Shown one piece after another: positions 42,423 through 53,442 of a DNA stretch of 64,000 nt; position 1 is the first letter of the stretch, and the number at the start of each line of letters is the position of its first letter. Source of the stretch: Nesterenkonia alba DSM 19423. Lineage in GTDB: Bacteria > Actinomycetota > Actinomycetes > Actinomycetales > Micrococcaceae. The stretch covers positions 1 through 64,000 of the forward strand of contig NZ_ATXP01000004.1 of the NCBI RefSeq assembly GCF_000421745.1, given 5' to 3'. The notes under the pieces are model-generated. The model was not told where the DNA came from. It ran no database searches and was given only the letters and a program-made list of their open reading frames with translations. A program made the translations under genes and the position numbers.

Positions 42423-43342
42423 GCGGAGGCTCCAGAGGATGAGGTGGCCTGGCTGGACTGGTCACTGGGCAGGGTGAGGATCTCGGCGCCGTCGTCGGTG
42501 ACGACCAGCGTGTGTTCGAACTGTGCGGTGCGTTTGCGGTCCTGGGTCACCGCGGTCCAGCCGTCCTCCCACAACTCGAAGTGCCGGGTGCCCAAAGTCA
42601 GCATCGGTTCGATGGTGAAGACCATGCCCGGTTCCATGGGTTGGGAGTACTCGGGGGCGGCGTCGTAGTGAGGAATGACCAAACCGGTGTGGAATGCCGG
42701 ACCAGTGCCGTGGCCGATGAATTCCCGCACCACCCCGTAGCCAAACCGTTTGGCGTAGGACTCGATGGCCCGCCCGATGACGTTGATTGGTCGGCCCGGC
42801 TTCACCGCGCGGATACCGCGCATCATCGCCTCGTGGGTACGTTCCACCAGCAACTGTGACTCCTCATCCACGGTGCCGACCAGAAAGGTCACATTGTGGT
42901 CCCCGTGGACTCCGTCGAGGTAGGCGGTGATGTCCAGGTTCACAATGTCACCCTCGGCCAGCACTGTGGAATCCGGGATGCCGTGGCAGATGACCTCATT
43001 GACAGAGGTGCAGATGGACTTGGGGAATCCGCGGTAGCCCAGGCACGAAGGGTAGGCCCCACGGTCGATGAGGTACTGGTGGGCAAAGGCGTCCAGCTCA
43101 TCTGTGGTGACCCCGGGGGCAATCAGCTCACCAGTGGCCACCATGCAGTCAGCGGCCAACTGCCCGGCACGGCGGATCCGCTCGATGGTCTCCGCATCGA
43201 AGGCGTCAGGCCCGGTGTATTTCGGTGGGGCATCCCGGCCCACATAGTCCGGTACGGCGATGTGGTCGGGGACTGTGCGCTGTGGACTCAGGGTGCCTTT
43301 GGTGAGCGTGCCGATGGGGGCGTTCTTCGCCGGAGTGACCAT
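42419..43342 (-). CDS. map: Methionine aminopeptidase, type I
   Basis: Removes the initiator methionine from new proteins. The protein is 307 residues with an N-terminal extension (~40 residues) of the actinobacterial MapB kind, containing [15 protein letters not shown], which helps ribosome docking. Metal ligands are Asp in [17 protein letters not shown] (two Asp), His in [12 protein letters not shown], and Glu in FTIEPML and [11 protein letters not shown]-terminal Ser/Ala-rich tail is not conserved. It is coupled to ppgK. Confidence 0.94.
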   Translation of the reverse strand: MVTPAKNAPIGTLTKGTLSPQRTVPDHIAVPDYVGRDAPPKYTGPDAFDAETIERIRRAGQLAADCMVATGELIAPGVTTDELDAFAHQYLIDRGAYPSCLGYRGFPKSICTSVNEVICHGIPDSTVLAEGDIVNLDITAYLDGVHGDHNVTFLVGTVDEESQLLVERTHEAMMRGIRAVKPGRPINVIGRAIESYAKRFGYGVVREFIGHGTGPAFHTGLVIPHYDAAPEYSQPMEPGMVFTIEPMLTLGTRHFELWEDGWTAVTQDRKRTAQFEHTLVVTDDGAEILTLPSDQSSQATSSSGASA

Positions 43343-43380
43343 GTGTACAGCCTATCGAGTGTGGCGCGTACTCTGATCCC

Positions 43381-43605
43381 ATGAGCACCGAATACTGGTA
43401 CAACCTACGCACCGGGACAGTGGAGAAGGGGCCACAGTCGTCCTGGCAGCAGCTGCTGGGACCGTATAAGAGCTACGCCGAGGCCGCCGCGGCCCTGGAC
43501 CGCGTCCGGCAGAACAACGAGCGGTGGGATGACCAAGACAAGGACGACGACGCCGGGTTTCTCGGTTTCATGCCCCGCGATGATGACGAGGACACGTCGC
43601 CTTAA
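43381..43605 (+). CDS. Small conserved actinobacterial protein beside map
   Basis: Protein of 74 residues that opens with STEYWYNLRTGTVEKGPQS and contains a helix with YAEAAAALDRVRQNNERW. An acidic tail ends it. Proteins with this YWYN-TGxVExG start are common in actinobacteria next to map; they have SPOR-like length but no known activity. It is divergent from map and converges on panB with about 47 bases between stops. Confidence 0.75.
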   Translation: MSTEYWYNLRTGTVEKGPQSSWQQLLGPYKSYAEAAAALDRVRQNNERWDDQDKDDDAGFLGFMPRDDDEDTSP

Positions 43606-43652
43606 GCGGGCCCGCGTTCTTCACCGGTTTCAACCGCACCAGCAGCTCGGTT

Positions 43653-44510
43653 TCAGAAGCTGTGTTCCTCGCCGGGGAAACGTCCGGTCACCACATCTTC
43701 ACGGTAGGTCGCCACCGCCTGGGTCATCACTGAGCGCAGATCCGCGTACTGCTTGACGAACCGCGGCACCCGCCCGGAGTTCAGACCCAGCATGTCCTGC
43801 CAGACGAGAACCTGCCCGGTGGTGGCCGACCCCGCTCCGATGCCGATGGTCGGTACCCGCAGCGTGCGGTCCACCTCGGCGGCAACCTCGGCGGGAACCA
43901 TCTCCATCAACACACTGAAGGCCCCAGCGTCCTGGAGAGCGACGGCGTCGTCGATCACTTTCTGCCGCGCTTCACCCCGCCCCTGGACTCGGTAGCCGCC
44001 CAAAGCGTGCTCGGATTGCGGGGTGAAGCCCACATGCGCCATCACAGGGATACCCGCGGAGACCAGCGCCTCGACGTGCCCAGCTAGCGACGCATCGCCT
44101 TCGAGTTTGACGGCCGCGACGCCGGCTTCTTTGAGAAAGCGCACAGAGGTTTCCACTGCCTGCTGCGGGGAAGATTCGTAGGAACCGAAGGGTAAATCCA
44201 CCACGACCAGTGCGCGTTGGGCCCCGGCCACCACCGAGGTGGCGAAGACCAGCAGCTCATCGACAGTGATGGGCAGGGTCGTCTTACGACCCATCACTAC
44301 GCTGGAGGCCGAATCGCCCACCAGAAGGACCTCCACACCGGCCTCGTCAAAGACGGCAGCGGTCATCGCGTCATAGGAGGTCAGCATGGCAAAACGCTCC
44401 GAGGCGTCCTTGAACCGCTGGAGGTGATGGGTGCGGATGCGGCGTGGTCGGTGGGTCGCATCGTCCTGCCCCGCACCGGTGTATGGGGGTGTCTGCTCGG
44501 CAGATGACAT
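43653..44510 (-). CDS. panB: Ketopantoate hydroxymethyltransferase
   Basis: First committed enzyme of pantothenate (vitamin B5) and CoA synthesis: it adds a hydroxymethyl group from methylene-THF to 2-oxoisovalerate. It has 285 residues. Motifs are MLTSYDAMTAAVFDEAG, VGDSASSVVMG (metal Asp), VVVDLPFGSYE, VKLEGD (substrate Lys-Glu) and MEMVPAEVA; TIGIGAG and QVLVWQDMLGL close the barrel. The gene stands alone here; panC and panD are not next to it. It is divergent from glnA2. Confidence 0.95.
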   Translation of the reverse strand: MSSAEQTPPYTGAGQDDATHRPRRIRTHHLQRFKDASERFAMLTSYDAMTAAVFDEAGVEVLLVGDSASSVVMGRKTTLPITVDELLVFATSVVAGAQRALVVVDLPFGSYESSPQQAVETSVRFLKEAGVAAVKLEGDASLAGHVEALVSAGIPVMAHVGFTPQSEHALGGYRVQGRGEARQKVIDDAVALQDAGAFSVLMEMVPAEVAAEVDRTLRVPTIGIGAGSATTGQVLVWQDMLGLNSGRVPRFVKQYADLRSVMTQAVATYREDVVTGRFPGEEHSF

Positions 44511-44589
44511 GCTTCTTACAGTAGCGCCTCACCGGTAAGCGTTAGAGTGGTCACGGCGTCGACAAGCACTTCTCAGGAGGCCTTTGAGC

Positions 44590-45930
44590 ATGGACCGTCA
44601 GCAGGAATTCGTACTGCGCACCATCGAGGAGCGTGACGTCCGTTTCGTCCGCCTGTGGTTCACCGACGTCGTCGGGTCCCTGAAGTCGGTGGCGCTGGCC
44701 CCCGCGGAAGTCGAAGCCGCGTTCAGCGAAGGCCTGGGCTTCGACGGGTCCTCCATTGAGGGGCTGTCCCGGATCTTCGAATCCGACATGCTGCTCAAAC
44801 CCGACCCGTCCACCTTCCAGATTCTGCCCTGGCGTGGCGATGAGGAACCCACCTCCCGGATGTTCTGCGACATCCTCACCCCGGACCAGGAACCGGCAGC
44901 CGGGGACCCCCGCAATGTGCTGCGCCGTCAGCTCGACGCGGCCGCGGAGATGGGGTTCACCTGCTACACCCACCCGGAGGTGGAGTTCTACCTGCTGGAC
45001 TCTGAACAACCAGACGCCAATGGCCAGCCGGTGCCTGCCGACCGGGCCGGGTACTTCGACCACATCACCGGCAAAGTCGCCCAGGACCTGCGCCGCCACA
45101 CGGTCAATATGCTGGAGGCGGCCGGGATCTCCGTGGAGTTCAGCCACAACGAGGTCGGCCCGGGCCAGAACGAAATTGACCTGCGCTACGCTGACGCGTT
45201 GACCACCGCGGATAACATCATGACCTTCCGCACGGTGGTGAAGGAAGTGGCCCTGGCTCACGGCAAGTTCGCCACCTTCATGCCCAAGCCGTTCTCCGAG
45301 CACCCCGGTTCGGCCATGCACACGCATTTCAGCCTCTTCGAAGGCGATACCAACGCCTTCTACGCGCCAAACGCCGAGTACAACCTCTCCACTACGGCCC
45401 GGCAGTTCATCGCCGGAGTGTTGCACCATGCTGCGGAGATCACCGCGGTGACCAACCAGTTCGTGAATTCGTATAAGCGGCTCTGGGGCGGGGGAGAGGC
45501 ACCCAGTCACATCTCCTGGGGGCACAACAACCGCTCGGCCCTGACCCGAGTCCCGCTGCATAAGCCCACCAAGGGCGGTTCTGCCCGTGTGGAGTTCCGC
45601 GGCATCGACTCAGCAGCCAACCCGTACTTGGCCTACGCCGTGGTCATCGGAGCTGGGTTGAAGGGCATTCAGGAAGGCTACGAGCTCTCCGAGCCGATCA
45701 GTGAAGACGTCTGGAGCCTGACGACCGCCGAACGCAAAGCACTGGGGATCAAACCCCTGCCCGGCACCCTGCACGATGCGATCCGCCAGATGGAGGACTC
45801 CGAACTGGTCGCCAGTGTGCTCGGTGAGCAGGTCTTCGACAATTTCCTGCGGAACAAGCAGCAGGAATGGGATGGTTACCGCGTCAACGTCTCCCCCTAT
45901 GAGGTCCAGCAGTACCTGGGTGCTGTCTGA
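44590..45930 (+). CDS. glnA2: Glutamine synthetase paralogue GlnA2
   Basis: Makes glutamine, or ligates glutamate to a related amine, with ATP. The ATG at 44590 is preferred over TTG at 44584 because it stands nine bases after AGGAGG; the product is 446 residues, the size of mycobacterial GlnA2. Signatures are GFDGSSIEG, THPEVEFYLLD, FSHNEVGPGQNEID, FMPKPFSEHPGSAMHTH and GSARVEFRGIDSAANPYL. Unlike GlnA1, it has no NLYDLP-type adenylylation tyrosine near its C-terminus (the region reads ALGIKPLPGTL). It is followed after 12 bases by glnE. Confidence 0.9.
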   Translation: MDRQQEFVLRTIEERDVRFVRLWFTDVVGSLKSVALAPAEVEAAFSEGLGFDGSSIEGLSRIFESDMLLKPDPSTFQILPWRGDEEPTSRMFCDILTPDQEPAAGDPRNVLRRQLDAAAEMGFTCYTHPEVEFYLLDSEQPDANGQPVPADRAGYFDHITGKVAQDLRRHTVNMLEAAGISVEFSHNEVGPGQNEIDLRYADALTTADNIMTFRTVVKEVALAHGKFATFMPKPFSEHPGSAMHTHFSLFEGDTNAFYAPNAEYNLSTTARQFIAGVLHHAAEITAVTNQFVNSYKRLWGGGEAPSHISWGHNNRSALTRVPLHKPTKGGSARVEFRGIDSAANPYLAYAVVIGAGLKGIQEGYELSEPISEDVWSLTTAERKALGIKPLPGTLHDAIRQMEDSELVASVLGEQVFDNFLRNKQQEWDGYRVNVSPYEVQQYLGAV

Positions 45931-45942
45931 ACCGAGGGTGTT

Positions 45943-48900
45943 ATGGCAGAACCTGCGGCACGTGAGCTGATCGCCTCCGGGTTCCAGGAGATCGAACGCG
46001 CCCAGGCGTTCTTCCAGGACCCGCAGCTTGCCGGACTCGATGCTGGAGAGCTGGCTGGTCTGCTGAAGCATTCCCCGGATCCGGATCAGGCTCTGCTGTT
46101 GCTGATCCGGTTGTGCGAACGGGCCCCCTCAGCGCGGGAGATTGTCGCCCACGGTGGTGAATGCGCCGTCGGGTTACTCCGTCTGCTGGGAGCATCTCAG
46201 GCCCTGGGCGAGTTCCTCATCCGGCACCCCGAATGTATTGAGGTGGTCACCGAGGCCCGGAGGGAGGACGCCTCAGCCCAGGATCTACGTGAGGTGTTCT
46301 TTGCCGCGGTCGACGCCGATGCCGAGGCTGAGCGCCCCACCGCCGCTTTGAGTGAGGATTTCACCGCAGAAGATGCCGGTCTGCGTCTGCGGGTGGCCTA
46401 CCGTCGGGAGATTCTCGCTCTGGCTTTGCGAGACCTCACCGCGGAGGATCCGTTGGCTTACCAACCGCTGGCCTCCCGTCAGCTGGCTGACGCTGCAGCT
46501 GGGGTCATCGATGCAGCTCTGGCGGTGGCCCGTGCCGAGGTCCAAGCCCGCCGCCAGGAAGCCGAGCAGGTCGATCTTGCGGTGATCGGTATGGGCAAAT
46601 GCGGGGCGCGGGAGTTGAATTACGTCTCCGACGTCGATGTCATCTTCGTCCACGCCGCCCCCGATGGCCTCGACGCCGACGCAGCCCAGACCGCGGCGGT
46701 GGACTTAGCGGCCGGGATTTCCAAAGTGCTCGGCTCAGCACGGGGTGAACCCGGGCTCTGGGAGGTGGATGCGAACCTACGTCCTGAAGGTCGAGATGGG
46801 CCGTTGAGCCGCACCCTGGATTCACACCGTGAGTACTACGCCCGCTGGGCCCACGGATGGGAATACCAGGCGCTGCTGAAGGCCCGCCCCATCGCCGGGC
46901 ACGCTCAGCTCGGGGCGGACTACATGGCCGCAGTGGAGCCCCTGGTGTGGCAGTCCTCCACCCGGGAAGGGTTCGTGGCGGATGTGCAGGCCATGCGTCG
47001 CCGCGTCTATGACAACATCCCCGCCTCCCACGCTGACCGAGAGATCAAACTGGGCCGCGGTGGACTGCGGGACATCGAGTTCACCGTCCAACTGCTGCAG
47101 CTGGTGCACGGCCGGGTCGATGAATCCATCCGTGCCAAGGACACGCTCACCGCGATTGAGGCTCTGCAGGTCGGGGAGTACGTCTCCAGTGCCGATGCTG
47201 AGCAGATGTCCCGGGCCTACCGACAGCTCCGGCTCATCGAACACCGCATCCAGATGACCAATATGCGGCGCACCCACCTGATGCCGGAGAAGGAAGAGAC
47301 GTTGCGTAGCTTGGCCAACGCAGTGCGTCCGCCCGGGGAGAGCCGCCGGGCCACCGGTGAGGAACTGGTCAGCCTGTGGCGCAGCACGGCCCGGGATGTC
47401 GCCGGATTCCACGAGCGGATCTTCTACCGGCCTTTGTTGTCCACGACGGCGGTGCTCAGCGACGACGAAGTCAGGCTCTCGGCGGAAGCGGCCCAGGCCC
47501 GGCTCTCCGCTCTTGGCTACAGCGATGCGGCCGGAGCGGTCCGGCACATCGAAGCACTGACTTCTGGGGTCAGCCGTCGGGCCACCTTGCAGCGCCGGGT
47601 CCTGCCGGCGATGCTGGGGTGGTTGGCAGATGGGGTCGATCCCGATGGCGGTCTTGTCGCCTTCCGACGACTCTCCGATTCACTGGGCAAGAGCCCTTGG
47701 TACATGACGATGCTGCGGGACTCCTCGGTGGCGGCCGAGCGGCTGGCTACCATCCTCTCCGGGTCCCGGTTCATCGCCGATATGCTCGAGCACTCCCCGG
47801 AGGCTGCCAAATGGCTGGGTGACGACGCCGAACTCAAGCCCCGCAGTTTTGAGGCCCTGTGGACCGAAGTGCAAAACTCGCTAGCCCGGCATGAGGGTGA
47901 AGCCGAGACCGCAGTGCGGCTGGTCCGACTCATCCGCCTGCGGGAAGTGCTCCGCACCGCTGTGGCGGAGGCGGTGGGTGTCATCGAGGTCGACGCTGCC
48001 GGTCGGGCTCTCGCCGAGGCAGACCGAGTAGCGACCCTGGGGGCTTTGCGGGTCGCCGAGGAGGAGATCTTCGCCGGTGAGGGGCAGAAGACGAGGTTCC
48101 TCGTGGTGGCCATGGGACGGCAGGGTGGCCGGGAAATCGGCTACGGCTCGGACATGGATGCCATGTTCGTTCACCGTCCTGTGGCGGAGGACCCTTCGGG
48201 TCAGCAGCAAGCCGAGGCGGCCCAGCAGGCACAGAAGTTGGCGCAACGGCTGCGGCAGTTGCTGTCCGCCCCGGTGAAACCCGCTGTGCGAGGGGAGTAC
48301 CCGCTACAGCTTGACGTCGATCTACGTCCCGAGGGGAAATCCGGACCCCTTTCCCGCTCTTTGGAATCTTACGAGGAGTACTACCACCGGTGGATGGAAG
48401 TCTGGGAACGCCAGGCCCTGCTGCGCGCCCGGCCGGTGGCCGGCTGCCCCCAGTTAGCTGAGGATTTCCAGGCGCTGATCGACCCCATCCGTTATGGCCC
48501 AGCGCCTACGGCCTCCCAGGTGCGGGAGATCCGCCGCATCAAAGCCAGGGTGGAGTCCGAACGACTCCCGCGGGGAGCTGACCCCACCCGGCACGTCAAA
48601 CTGGGCCGTGGGGGCCTAAGCGACGTCGAGTGGATGGTGCAGCTGCTGCAATTGCAGCACGCCCACGAAGTCCCCAAACTGCGGACCACTTCGACACTGG
48701 GGGCACTCAACGCTTTGATTGATGAACAGATTCTGGGTCCGTACGACGCCGGCGTGCTCGCCGAAGCGTGGACCCTGTGTACTCGAGTGCGTTCGGGGAA
48801 CAAGATCTGGTCCGGGCGGCTCTCCGATGTGCTACCGACTGCACGGCGGGACTTGGAAGCGGTCTCCCGGTGGTGCGGTTTCGGCCCGGGACAGGCCAGT

Positions 48901-48975
48901 GAGTTCGAAGAACACTACCTGCGCACCACCCGCCGGGCCCGGCAGGTCTACGAGCGGCTCTTCTACGAGGACTGA
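45943..48975 (+). CDS. glnE: Glutamine synthetase adenylyltransferase / removase
   Basis: Large two-headed enzyme (1010 residues) that attaches AMP to, or removes it from, GlnA in response to nitrogen status. Each half has a nucleotidyltransferase fold: [20 protein letters not shown] near residue 216 (deadenylylating half in known enzymes) and [20 protein letters not shown] near residue 723. [16 protein letters not shown] and [14 protein letters not shown] follow each, and a HKLGRGGL-type stretch precedes each helical part. The target site is present in GlnA1, not GlnA2. It is convergent with the LLM oxidoreductase and overlaps it by 13 bases. Confidence 0.94.
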   Translation: MAEPAARELIASGFQEIERAQAFFQDPQLAGLDAGELAGLLKHSPDPDQALLLLIRLCERAPSAREIVAHGGECAVGLLRLLGASQALGEFLIRHPECIEVVTEARREDASAQDLREVFFAAVDADAEAERPTAALSEDFTAEDAGLRLRVAYRREILALALRDLTAEDPLAYQPLASRQLADAAAGVIDAALAVARAEVQARRQEAEQVDLAVIGMGKCGARELNYVSDVDVIFVHAAPDGLDADAAQTAAVDLAAGISKVLGSARGEPGLWEVDANLRPEGRDGPLSRTLDSHREYYARWAHGWEYQALLKARPIAGHAQLGADYMAAVEPLVWQSSTREGFVADVQAMRRRVYDNIPASHADREIKLGRGGLRDIEFTVQLLQLVHGRVDESIRAKDTLTAIEALQVGEYVSSADAEQMSRAYRQLRLIEHRIQMTNMRRTHLMPEKEETLRSLANAVRPPGESRRATGEELVSLWRSTARDVAGFHERIFYRPLLSTTAVLSDDEVRLSAEAAQARLSALGYSDAAGAVRHIEALTSGVSRRATLQRRVLPAMLGWLADGVDPDGGLVAFRRLSDSLGKSPWYMTMLRDSSVAAERLATILSGSRFIADMLEHSPEAAKWLGDDAELKPRSFEALWTEVQNSLARHEGEAETAVRLVRLIRLREVLRTAVAEAVGVIEVDAAGRALAEADRVATLGALRVAEEEIFAGEGQKTRFLVVAMGRQGGREIGYGSDMDAMFVHRPVAEDPSGQQQAEAAQQAQKLAQRLRQLLSAPVKPAVRGEYPLQLDVDLRPEGKSGPLSRSLESYEEYYHRWMEVWERQALLRARPVAGCPQLAEDFQALIDPIRYGPAPTASQVREIRRIKARVESERLPRGADPTRHVKLGRGGLSDVEWMVQLLQLQHAHEVPKLRTTSTLGALNALIDEQILGPYDAGVLAEAWTLCTRVRSGNKIWSGRLSDVLPTARRDLEAVSRWCGFGPGQASEFEEHYLRTTRRARQVYERLFYED

Positions 48976-49961
48976 GGCGCCAGCAGCTGCAGAGTGCGGT
49001 GCTGGACGGCTTCCTCCGGGGCCATATTGACCAGAATCAGCTCATCGGCCGAGACACTGTTGGCGAAGTCCTCCAACCAGGTGGTCACCTCATCGGGTGA
49101 ACCGGCGGTGGTCTTCGCCAGCATGGCAAGCACCTGCTGACCGGCTGGATGATCCCGGAGCTGTTCGACGTCGTCGTCGGTGAGTTCCCGGTTCCGGCCC
49201 AGCATCCGTTTAATCCAGGTGTTCTCCGCCTGGCGCAACTGTTCCCGGGCGAACTCGGCGTCGTCGTGAACAATGACATTGGCCGCGGCGATGAAGTGCG
49301 GCTTGGCCTCCGGTCCGTTGAGGGAACCGGCGGCGTTGAAATTCTCCCGGTAGACCCGCGAAGCCTCGTGGAGCATCTGCGGGGCGAAGTGCGAGGCGAA
49401 GGAGTAGGGCAGCCCCAGTTCGGCAGCTAGCTGGGCGCCGAAGAGGGAGGAACCCAGAATGAACAGCGGAACCTCGGTTCGCCAACCGGGGTAGGCGTTG
49501 ACACCGGGGACCCGGCTGCGACCGGTGAGATATCCGTGCAGTTCCATCACATCTGAGGAGAACCGGTCGGCTTCGGTGCCATCGCGGCGCAGCGCGCGCA
49601 TCGTCACCGCGTCGGTTCCCGGGGCGCGGCCGAGACCTAAGTCGATGCGATCGGGGTAGAGGGTCTCCAAGGTGCCGAACTGTTCGGCGATCACCAGAGG
49701 GGAGTGGTTGGGCAACATGATCCCGCCGGCCCCCACCCGCAGGTTCTGCGTCTGGGAGGCGATGTGCTGGATGAGCAGGGAGGTCGCTGAACTGGCCACA
49801 TGCGGCATGTTGTGATGCTCGGCGAACCACAGGCGCCGGTAACCCAGGGTGTCAGCGGTCTGGGCCAGCCGCACGGAGCGAGCGATACCTTCGGCGATGC
49901 TTTCGCCATCACGGACGGTGGCGAGATCCAGCAGGGACAACGGGCGGGTCAATGAGGTCAT
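48963..49961 (-). CDS. LLM-class flavin-dependent oxidoreductase
   Basis: Luciferase-like monooxygenase, 332 residues from ATG at 49961. The family start is usually a few residues before [14 protein letters not shown]; longer starts (ATG 49994, GTG 50018) have no good ribosome site either. Core marks are [44 protein letters not shown] and [11 protein letters not shown], all typical of the group that uses FMNH2 or F420. The substrate is unknown. Confidence 0.88.
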   Translation of the reverse strand: MTSLTRPLSLLDLATVRDGESIAEGIARSVRLAQTADTLGYRRLWFAEHHNMPHVASSATSLLIQHIASQTQNLRVGAGGIMLPNHSPLVIAEQFGTLETLYPDRIDLGLGRAPGTDAVTMRALRRDGTEADRFSSDVMELHGYLTGRSRVPGVNAYPGWRTEVPLFILGSSLFGAQLAAELGLPYSFASHFAPQMLHEASRVYRENFNAAGSLNGPEAKPHFIAAANVIVHDDAEFAREQLRQAENTWIKRMLGRNRELTDDDVEQLRDHPAGQQVLAMLAKTTAGSPDEVTTWLEDFANSVSADELILVNMAPEEAVQHRTLQLLAPQSS

Positions 49962-50104
49962 ACTTGAGCCAACGCCGGTCAGGTGCTGTGTCATCCCGTC
50001 AGGAGTCTGAATCTCCACAGGCCTGGTCTCTGGGTTGTTTCAGGCTGGTGAGTCAGCAGGGTCGAGGATGCCTGACGGCGCCCACGGGCACTGCCTGTGG
50101 TGGG

Positions 50105-51364
50105 TCAGCGCTCGGTGGAGTGGTCGTCGTAGACGGCGATGCTGCCGTCGTAGTTGGCCACCCACACGGTGCCTGTGTGGGCGTCGTAGCTCACCCCGAT
50201 GGGGTGACCGCCCTGACTGGGGAGCCGCTCGATCTCCTCGAGGGTCTCGGCGTCGAACTTAGAGACGGTGTTCTCGTTGTAGTTGACCACGTAGAGCGCG
50301 GTGCCGTCGGCTGAGATGTCCATGGTGCGGGGTTCAGCGCCGGTGGCCACCCGGTCGACGACCTCGTCGGTACTGGGGTCGAAGCGGATGAGCTCATTGG
50401 CACCAGCCACCGTGATGTAGAGGTTTTCCCCGGTCTCATCGAGCACCAGGTGGCGGGGACGCTCCCCGGTGGTGAGGATGACTTCGGAATCTCCGCTGTC
50501 CAGGTCGACTTTGTACACCTCGTTGGCGTACATGGCGGTGACATACGCGGTGGTGTTATCCGGCATGACGGCGATACCGCGGGGTTGGGAATTCAGGGGG
50601 ATGCGCATCTGCTCTTCTCCGGAGGCGACATCGACCACGGACATATCGTGGTCGCACCAGTTGGACACCAGCAGTGTGTTCCCATCCGGGGTGAGTTCGA
50701 CATACTTGGGCACTCGGCCGACTTCAATGAACTGGTCCCAGTCGCCCTCGGCCGTGCTGTAGCGGTAGACCGCAGACGGTTCGATCGCCTCACCGTTGGA
50801 GCAGTCGTCATCGGCGAACGCGCCGTCGAGTCCGGTCAGTACATAGTTGGTGACGTAGGCGTACTCACCATCTTCGGTCCACACCACCTCCACCGGAGCC
50901 CCGGTGACCGCTTCCGGGTAGCCCTCCACGCCGTAGTCGGCCGGGTTGACGGTGTCGTCGAGTTCGTGGAGGAGTTCGCGCTCCTCAGTGTCGTAGACGG
51001 TGATGGTGTGCTGGTACATCATGTTGTTGGCGATGGCCAGGCCCCGGTCATTGGACACCACGGACTTCGGTGAGATCACCGGATCGGTGATGGTGGTCTC
51101 GTGGACCATCGTGGTGGTGTTCGACGCCGGCCATTCGGGCAGCTCTGCCTCCTCGGACTCGGTGTCCTCGCCCTCGTCTGAGTCGCCGGCTGCTGAGGTG
51201 TCAGAATCCTGCTCATCGGCGCTGCCGACGTCGTCGTTCTCCCCTTCCAATGTGGGACCGGGGATACTGCCTTCGTCCTGAGGATCATTGCCGCCACAGG
51301 CGGCGAGCCCCAACAGCAGTGCCAGTGCTGCGGCGGTCGAGGAAGCCAGTCGGGTGGTCGTCAT
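50105..51364 (-). CDS. Beta-propeller (YVTN-type) lipoprotein
   Basis: Predicted surface lipoprotein, 419 residues. The signal peptide ends in LLGLAAC (lipidation site), then comes an acidic linker (~residues 35-75). The rest is a seven-bladed propeller of repeats such as VPKYVELTPDGNTLLVSNW, QPRGIAVMPDNTTAYVTAM and EPRTMDISADGTALYVVNY, each about 42-45 residues. Such proteins often bind partners outside the cell, for example in the wall. The RDD gene upstream on the same strand ends 17 bases before it. Confidence 0.86.
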   Translation of the reverse strand: MTTTRLASSTAAALALLLGLAACGGNDPQDEGSIPGPTLEGENDDVGSADEQDSDTSAAGDSDEGEDTESEEAELPEWPASNTTTMVHETTITDPVISPKSVVSNDRGLAIANNMMYQHTITVYDTEERELLHELDDTVNPADYGVEGYPEAVTGAPVEVVWTEDGEYAYVTNYVLTGLDGAFADDDCSNGEAIEPSAVYRYSTAEGDWDQFIEVGRVPKYVELTPDGNTLLVSNWCDHDMSVVDVASGEEQMRIPLNSQPRGIAVMPDNTTAYVTAMYANEVYKVDLDSGDSEVILTTGERPRHLVLDETGENLYITVAGANELIRFDPSTDEVVDRVATGAEPRTMDISADGTALYVVNYNENTVSKFDAETLEEIERLPSQGGHPIGVSYDAHTGTVWVANYDGSIAVYDDHSTER

Positions 51365-51381
51365 TGTGTCCTCACCGGGTC

Positions 51382-51795
51382 TCACATTCGCACTTGGACG
51401 GTTCCAGCAATTCTGTCATGGGCACCGCGGCCATCCGGGGAAATCACCACAACCGGCAGGATCGCAGTCAGCAGCAGGGTGCGCAGGCCCGCCCAGTGCA
51501 CACCGGGGATGGTGGCGGGTCCGTCGGTCCGCAGGCGGACCACCTGGATGCGGACCAGACGCTTACCGATGGTCACTCCGAGCAGTCCCACTAACAGGAT
51601 GTGCATCGCCACGAAGATGCCCCAGGTGACCCAGACGTTGTAATCGAACCATGTGACAGAGATCAGCGAGGCGATGCCCCAGTCGATGAACAGGGCCAAC
51701 AGGCGGCGCCCCCAGGGAGCCAGGGAGCCGGGGCCGTCTGCGGGAAGCCCCAGCTCATCGCCGGGATAGGGTCCGGTGCGGTCATCAGGTGTCAC
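51382..51795 (-). CDS. RDD-family membrane protein
   Basis: Small membrane protein of 137 residues with three hydrophobic segments. The family features are the early Arg-Asp pattern (APWGRRLLALFIDWGIASL), the loop VTIGKRLVRIQVVRLRTDG and AHDRIAGTVQV at the end. The start is GTG. RDD proteins may transport small solutes or ions, but this is mostly unproven. An RDD gene next to glnA1 is common in actinobacteria. The GlnR sites at 51834 lie between it and glnA1 and could affect both. Confidence 0.87.
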   Translation of the reverse strand: MTPDDRTGPYPGDELGLPADGPGSLAPWGRRLLALFIDWGIASLISVTWFDYNVWVTWGIFVAMHILLVGLLGVTIGKRLVRIQVVRLRTDGPATIPGVHWAGLRTLLLTAILPVVVISPDGRGAHDRIAGTVQVRM

Positions 51796-51833
51796 AGCCA
51801 GCCAGTCTATTGAATCCGCCCTGCGGAGCGTCT

Positions 51834-51871
51834 GTAACGTGCCCGAAACATTTGTGTGACCCCGCAGAAAC
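51834..51871 (+). promoter_or_regulatory. Double GlnR box upstream of glnA1
   Basis: Four half-sites are spaced exactly by six bases: GTAAC-GTGCCC-GAAAC (51834-51849), then six bases, then GTGAC-CCCGCA-GAAAC (51856-51871). This matches the known GlnR consensus gTnAC-n6-GaAAC in tandem, 22 bp apart, as on glnA of other actinobacteria. It lies about 95 bases before the glnA1 start. Confidence 0.88.
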
Positions 51872-51966
51872 CTCGATCTCTGTAGGGTTGAGCTGAGAAC
51901 CCCGGACGGTCATGAGGCCGCTGCGGGGTGTCCGTATCACTCATGTCCGAAGGAGCTAAGGCCCCC

Positions 51967-53391
51967 ATGTTTTCAAGCCCCGAAGAAGTCCTGAAGTACA
52001 TCGAGGAAGAGGATGTGAAGTTCGTCGACATCCGCTTCACCGACCTTCCCGGTCTGCAGCACCACTTCAACGTTCCCGCCCACACGGTCGACCTCGACTT
52101 CTTTGAGAACGGTCAGCTCTTCGATGGTTCCTCCATCCGCGGGTTCCAGGGAATCCAGGAATCGGACATGCAGCTGATTCCCGACGTGGCCACCGCGTTC
52201 GTCGACGAGTACCGTGTGGAGAAGACCCTGGCGATGAACTTCAGCATCGTCAACCCCCGCACCGGTGAGCCCTATGGGCGTGACCCCCGTGGCGTGGCCA
52301 AGAAGGCCGAGGAATACCTGGCCTCCTCCGGTATTGCCGACACTGCATTCTTTGGTCCCGAGGCGGAGTTCTTCCTCTTTGACAGCGTGACCTGGAAATC
52401 CTCCCCGGAGGAGTCCTTCTACTCGCTGGACGCCCGGGAGGCGACCTGGACATCCTCCGAGGAGAGCCTGGACGGGCCCGGTGGTCACAAGCTGGCGACC
52501 AAAGGCGGCTACTACCCGGTCTCCCCGCAGGACAAGACCGCTGAGGTTCGCGACGCGATCGTTATGGCGTTGGAGCGTTCCGGTATTTCTGTGGAGCGGT
52601 CCCACCACGAGGTGGCGGGCCCCGGTCAGCAGGAGATCAACTACAAGTTCAACACCCTGGTCCACGCTGCCGATGACGTGCAGAAGTTCAAGTACGTGGT
52701 GAAGAACACTGCCGACCAGTACGGCAAGGCTGCCACTTTCATGCCCAAACCGATCTTCGAAGAGAATGGCTCCGGTATGCACTGCCACCAGTCGCTGTGG
52801 AACGGTGGGGAGCCACTGTTCTACGACGAGAAGGGCTACGGCAACCTCTCCGACACCGCTCGCTGGTACATCGGTGGTCTGCTCAAGCACGCCCACGCGG
52901 TGCTGGCCTTCACCAACCCCACCGTGAACTCCTACAAGCGCCTGGTCAAGGGCTACGAGGCCCCGGTCTCCCTGGTCTACTCGCAGGGCAACCGGTCGGC
53001 CGCGATCCGTATCCCGATCACCGGTTCCAACCCCAAGGCCAAGCGCATCGAGTTCCGCGCGCCGGACTCCTCCGGTAACCCGTACCTGGCGTTTGCCGCC
53101 ATGCTGATGGCTGGTCTGGACGGGATCCGCAACCGGATTGAGCCCCACGAGCCGGTGGACAAGGACCTCTACGAGCTGCCCGCCGAGGAGCTCAAGGACA
53201 TCCCCCAGGCCCCTGGTTCCCTGGAGGAAGCACTGGATGCCCTGGAGGCCGATCACGAGTTCCTGCTCGAAGGTGGCGTGTTCACCGAGGAGCTCATCGA
53301 GGCCTGGATCGAGTACAAGCGGGAAGAGGAGATCCTCCCGCTGCACCTGCGCCCGAATCCCTATGAGTTCGAGCTGTACTTCTCCGTGTGA
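51967..53391 (+). CDS. glnA1: Glutamine synthetase type I
   Basis: Main ammonia-assimilating enzyme, a dodecamer that makes glutamine from glutamate, ammonia and ATP. It has 474 residues from ATG at 51967 (MFSSPEEVL), the normal length. Signatures: [21 protein letters not shown] (metal Glu), [35 protein letters not shown], and [19 protein letters not shown]402 in [10 protein letters not shown] is the adenylylation site used by GlnE. A GlnR double box controls transcription. Its stop lies 51 bases from the integrase of a mobile element, which must have inserted just past this gene. Confidence 0.96.
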   Translation: MFSSPEEVLKYIEEEDVKFVDIRFTDLPGLQHHFNVPAHTVDLDFFENGQLFDGSSIRGFQGIQESDMQLIPDVATAFVDEYRVEKTLAMNFSIVNPRTGEPYGRDPRGVAKKAEEYLASSGIADTAFFGPEAEFFLFDSVTWKSSPEESFYSLDAREATWTSSEESLDGPGGHKLATKGGYYPVSPQDKTAEVRDAIVMALERSGISVERSHHEVAGPGQQEINYKFNTLVHAADDVQKFKYVVKNTADQYGKAATFMPKPIFEENGSGMHCHQSLWNGGEPLFYDEKGYGNLSDTARWYIGGLLKHAHAVLAFTNPTVNSYKRLVKGYEAPVSLVYSQGNRSAAIRIPITGSNPKAKRIEFRAPDSSGNPYLAFAAMLMAGLDGIRNRIEPHEPVDKDLYELPAEELKDIPQAPGSLEEALDALEADHEFLLEGGVFTEELIEAWIEYKREEEILPLHLRPNPYEFELYFSV

Positions 53392-53397
53392 CCCCTG

Positions 53398-53412
53398 TGG
53401 CCTGATTCAGGC
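53398..53412. terminator. Short palindrome past glnA1, possible terminator or att
   Basis: GGCCTGA and TCAGGCC surround one base (7-bp arms). It follows the glnA1 stop by six bases. There is no T-run, so it may instead be part of the insertion site of the element. Confidence 0.4.
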
Positions 53413-53442
53413 CCGGAATAACGCGGGAATAGACTCAGTGAG

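Noticed and set aside
51973-53346. 457-residue minus-strand frame inside glnA1
   Set aside because: Antisense shadow of glutamine synthetase with no recognisable domain.
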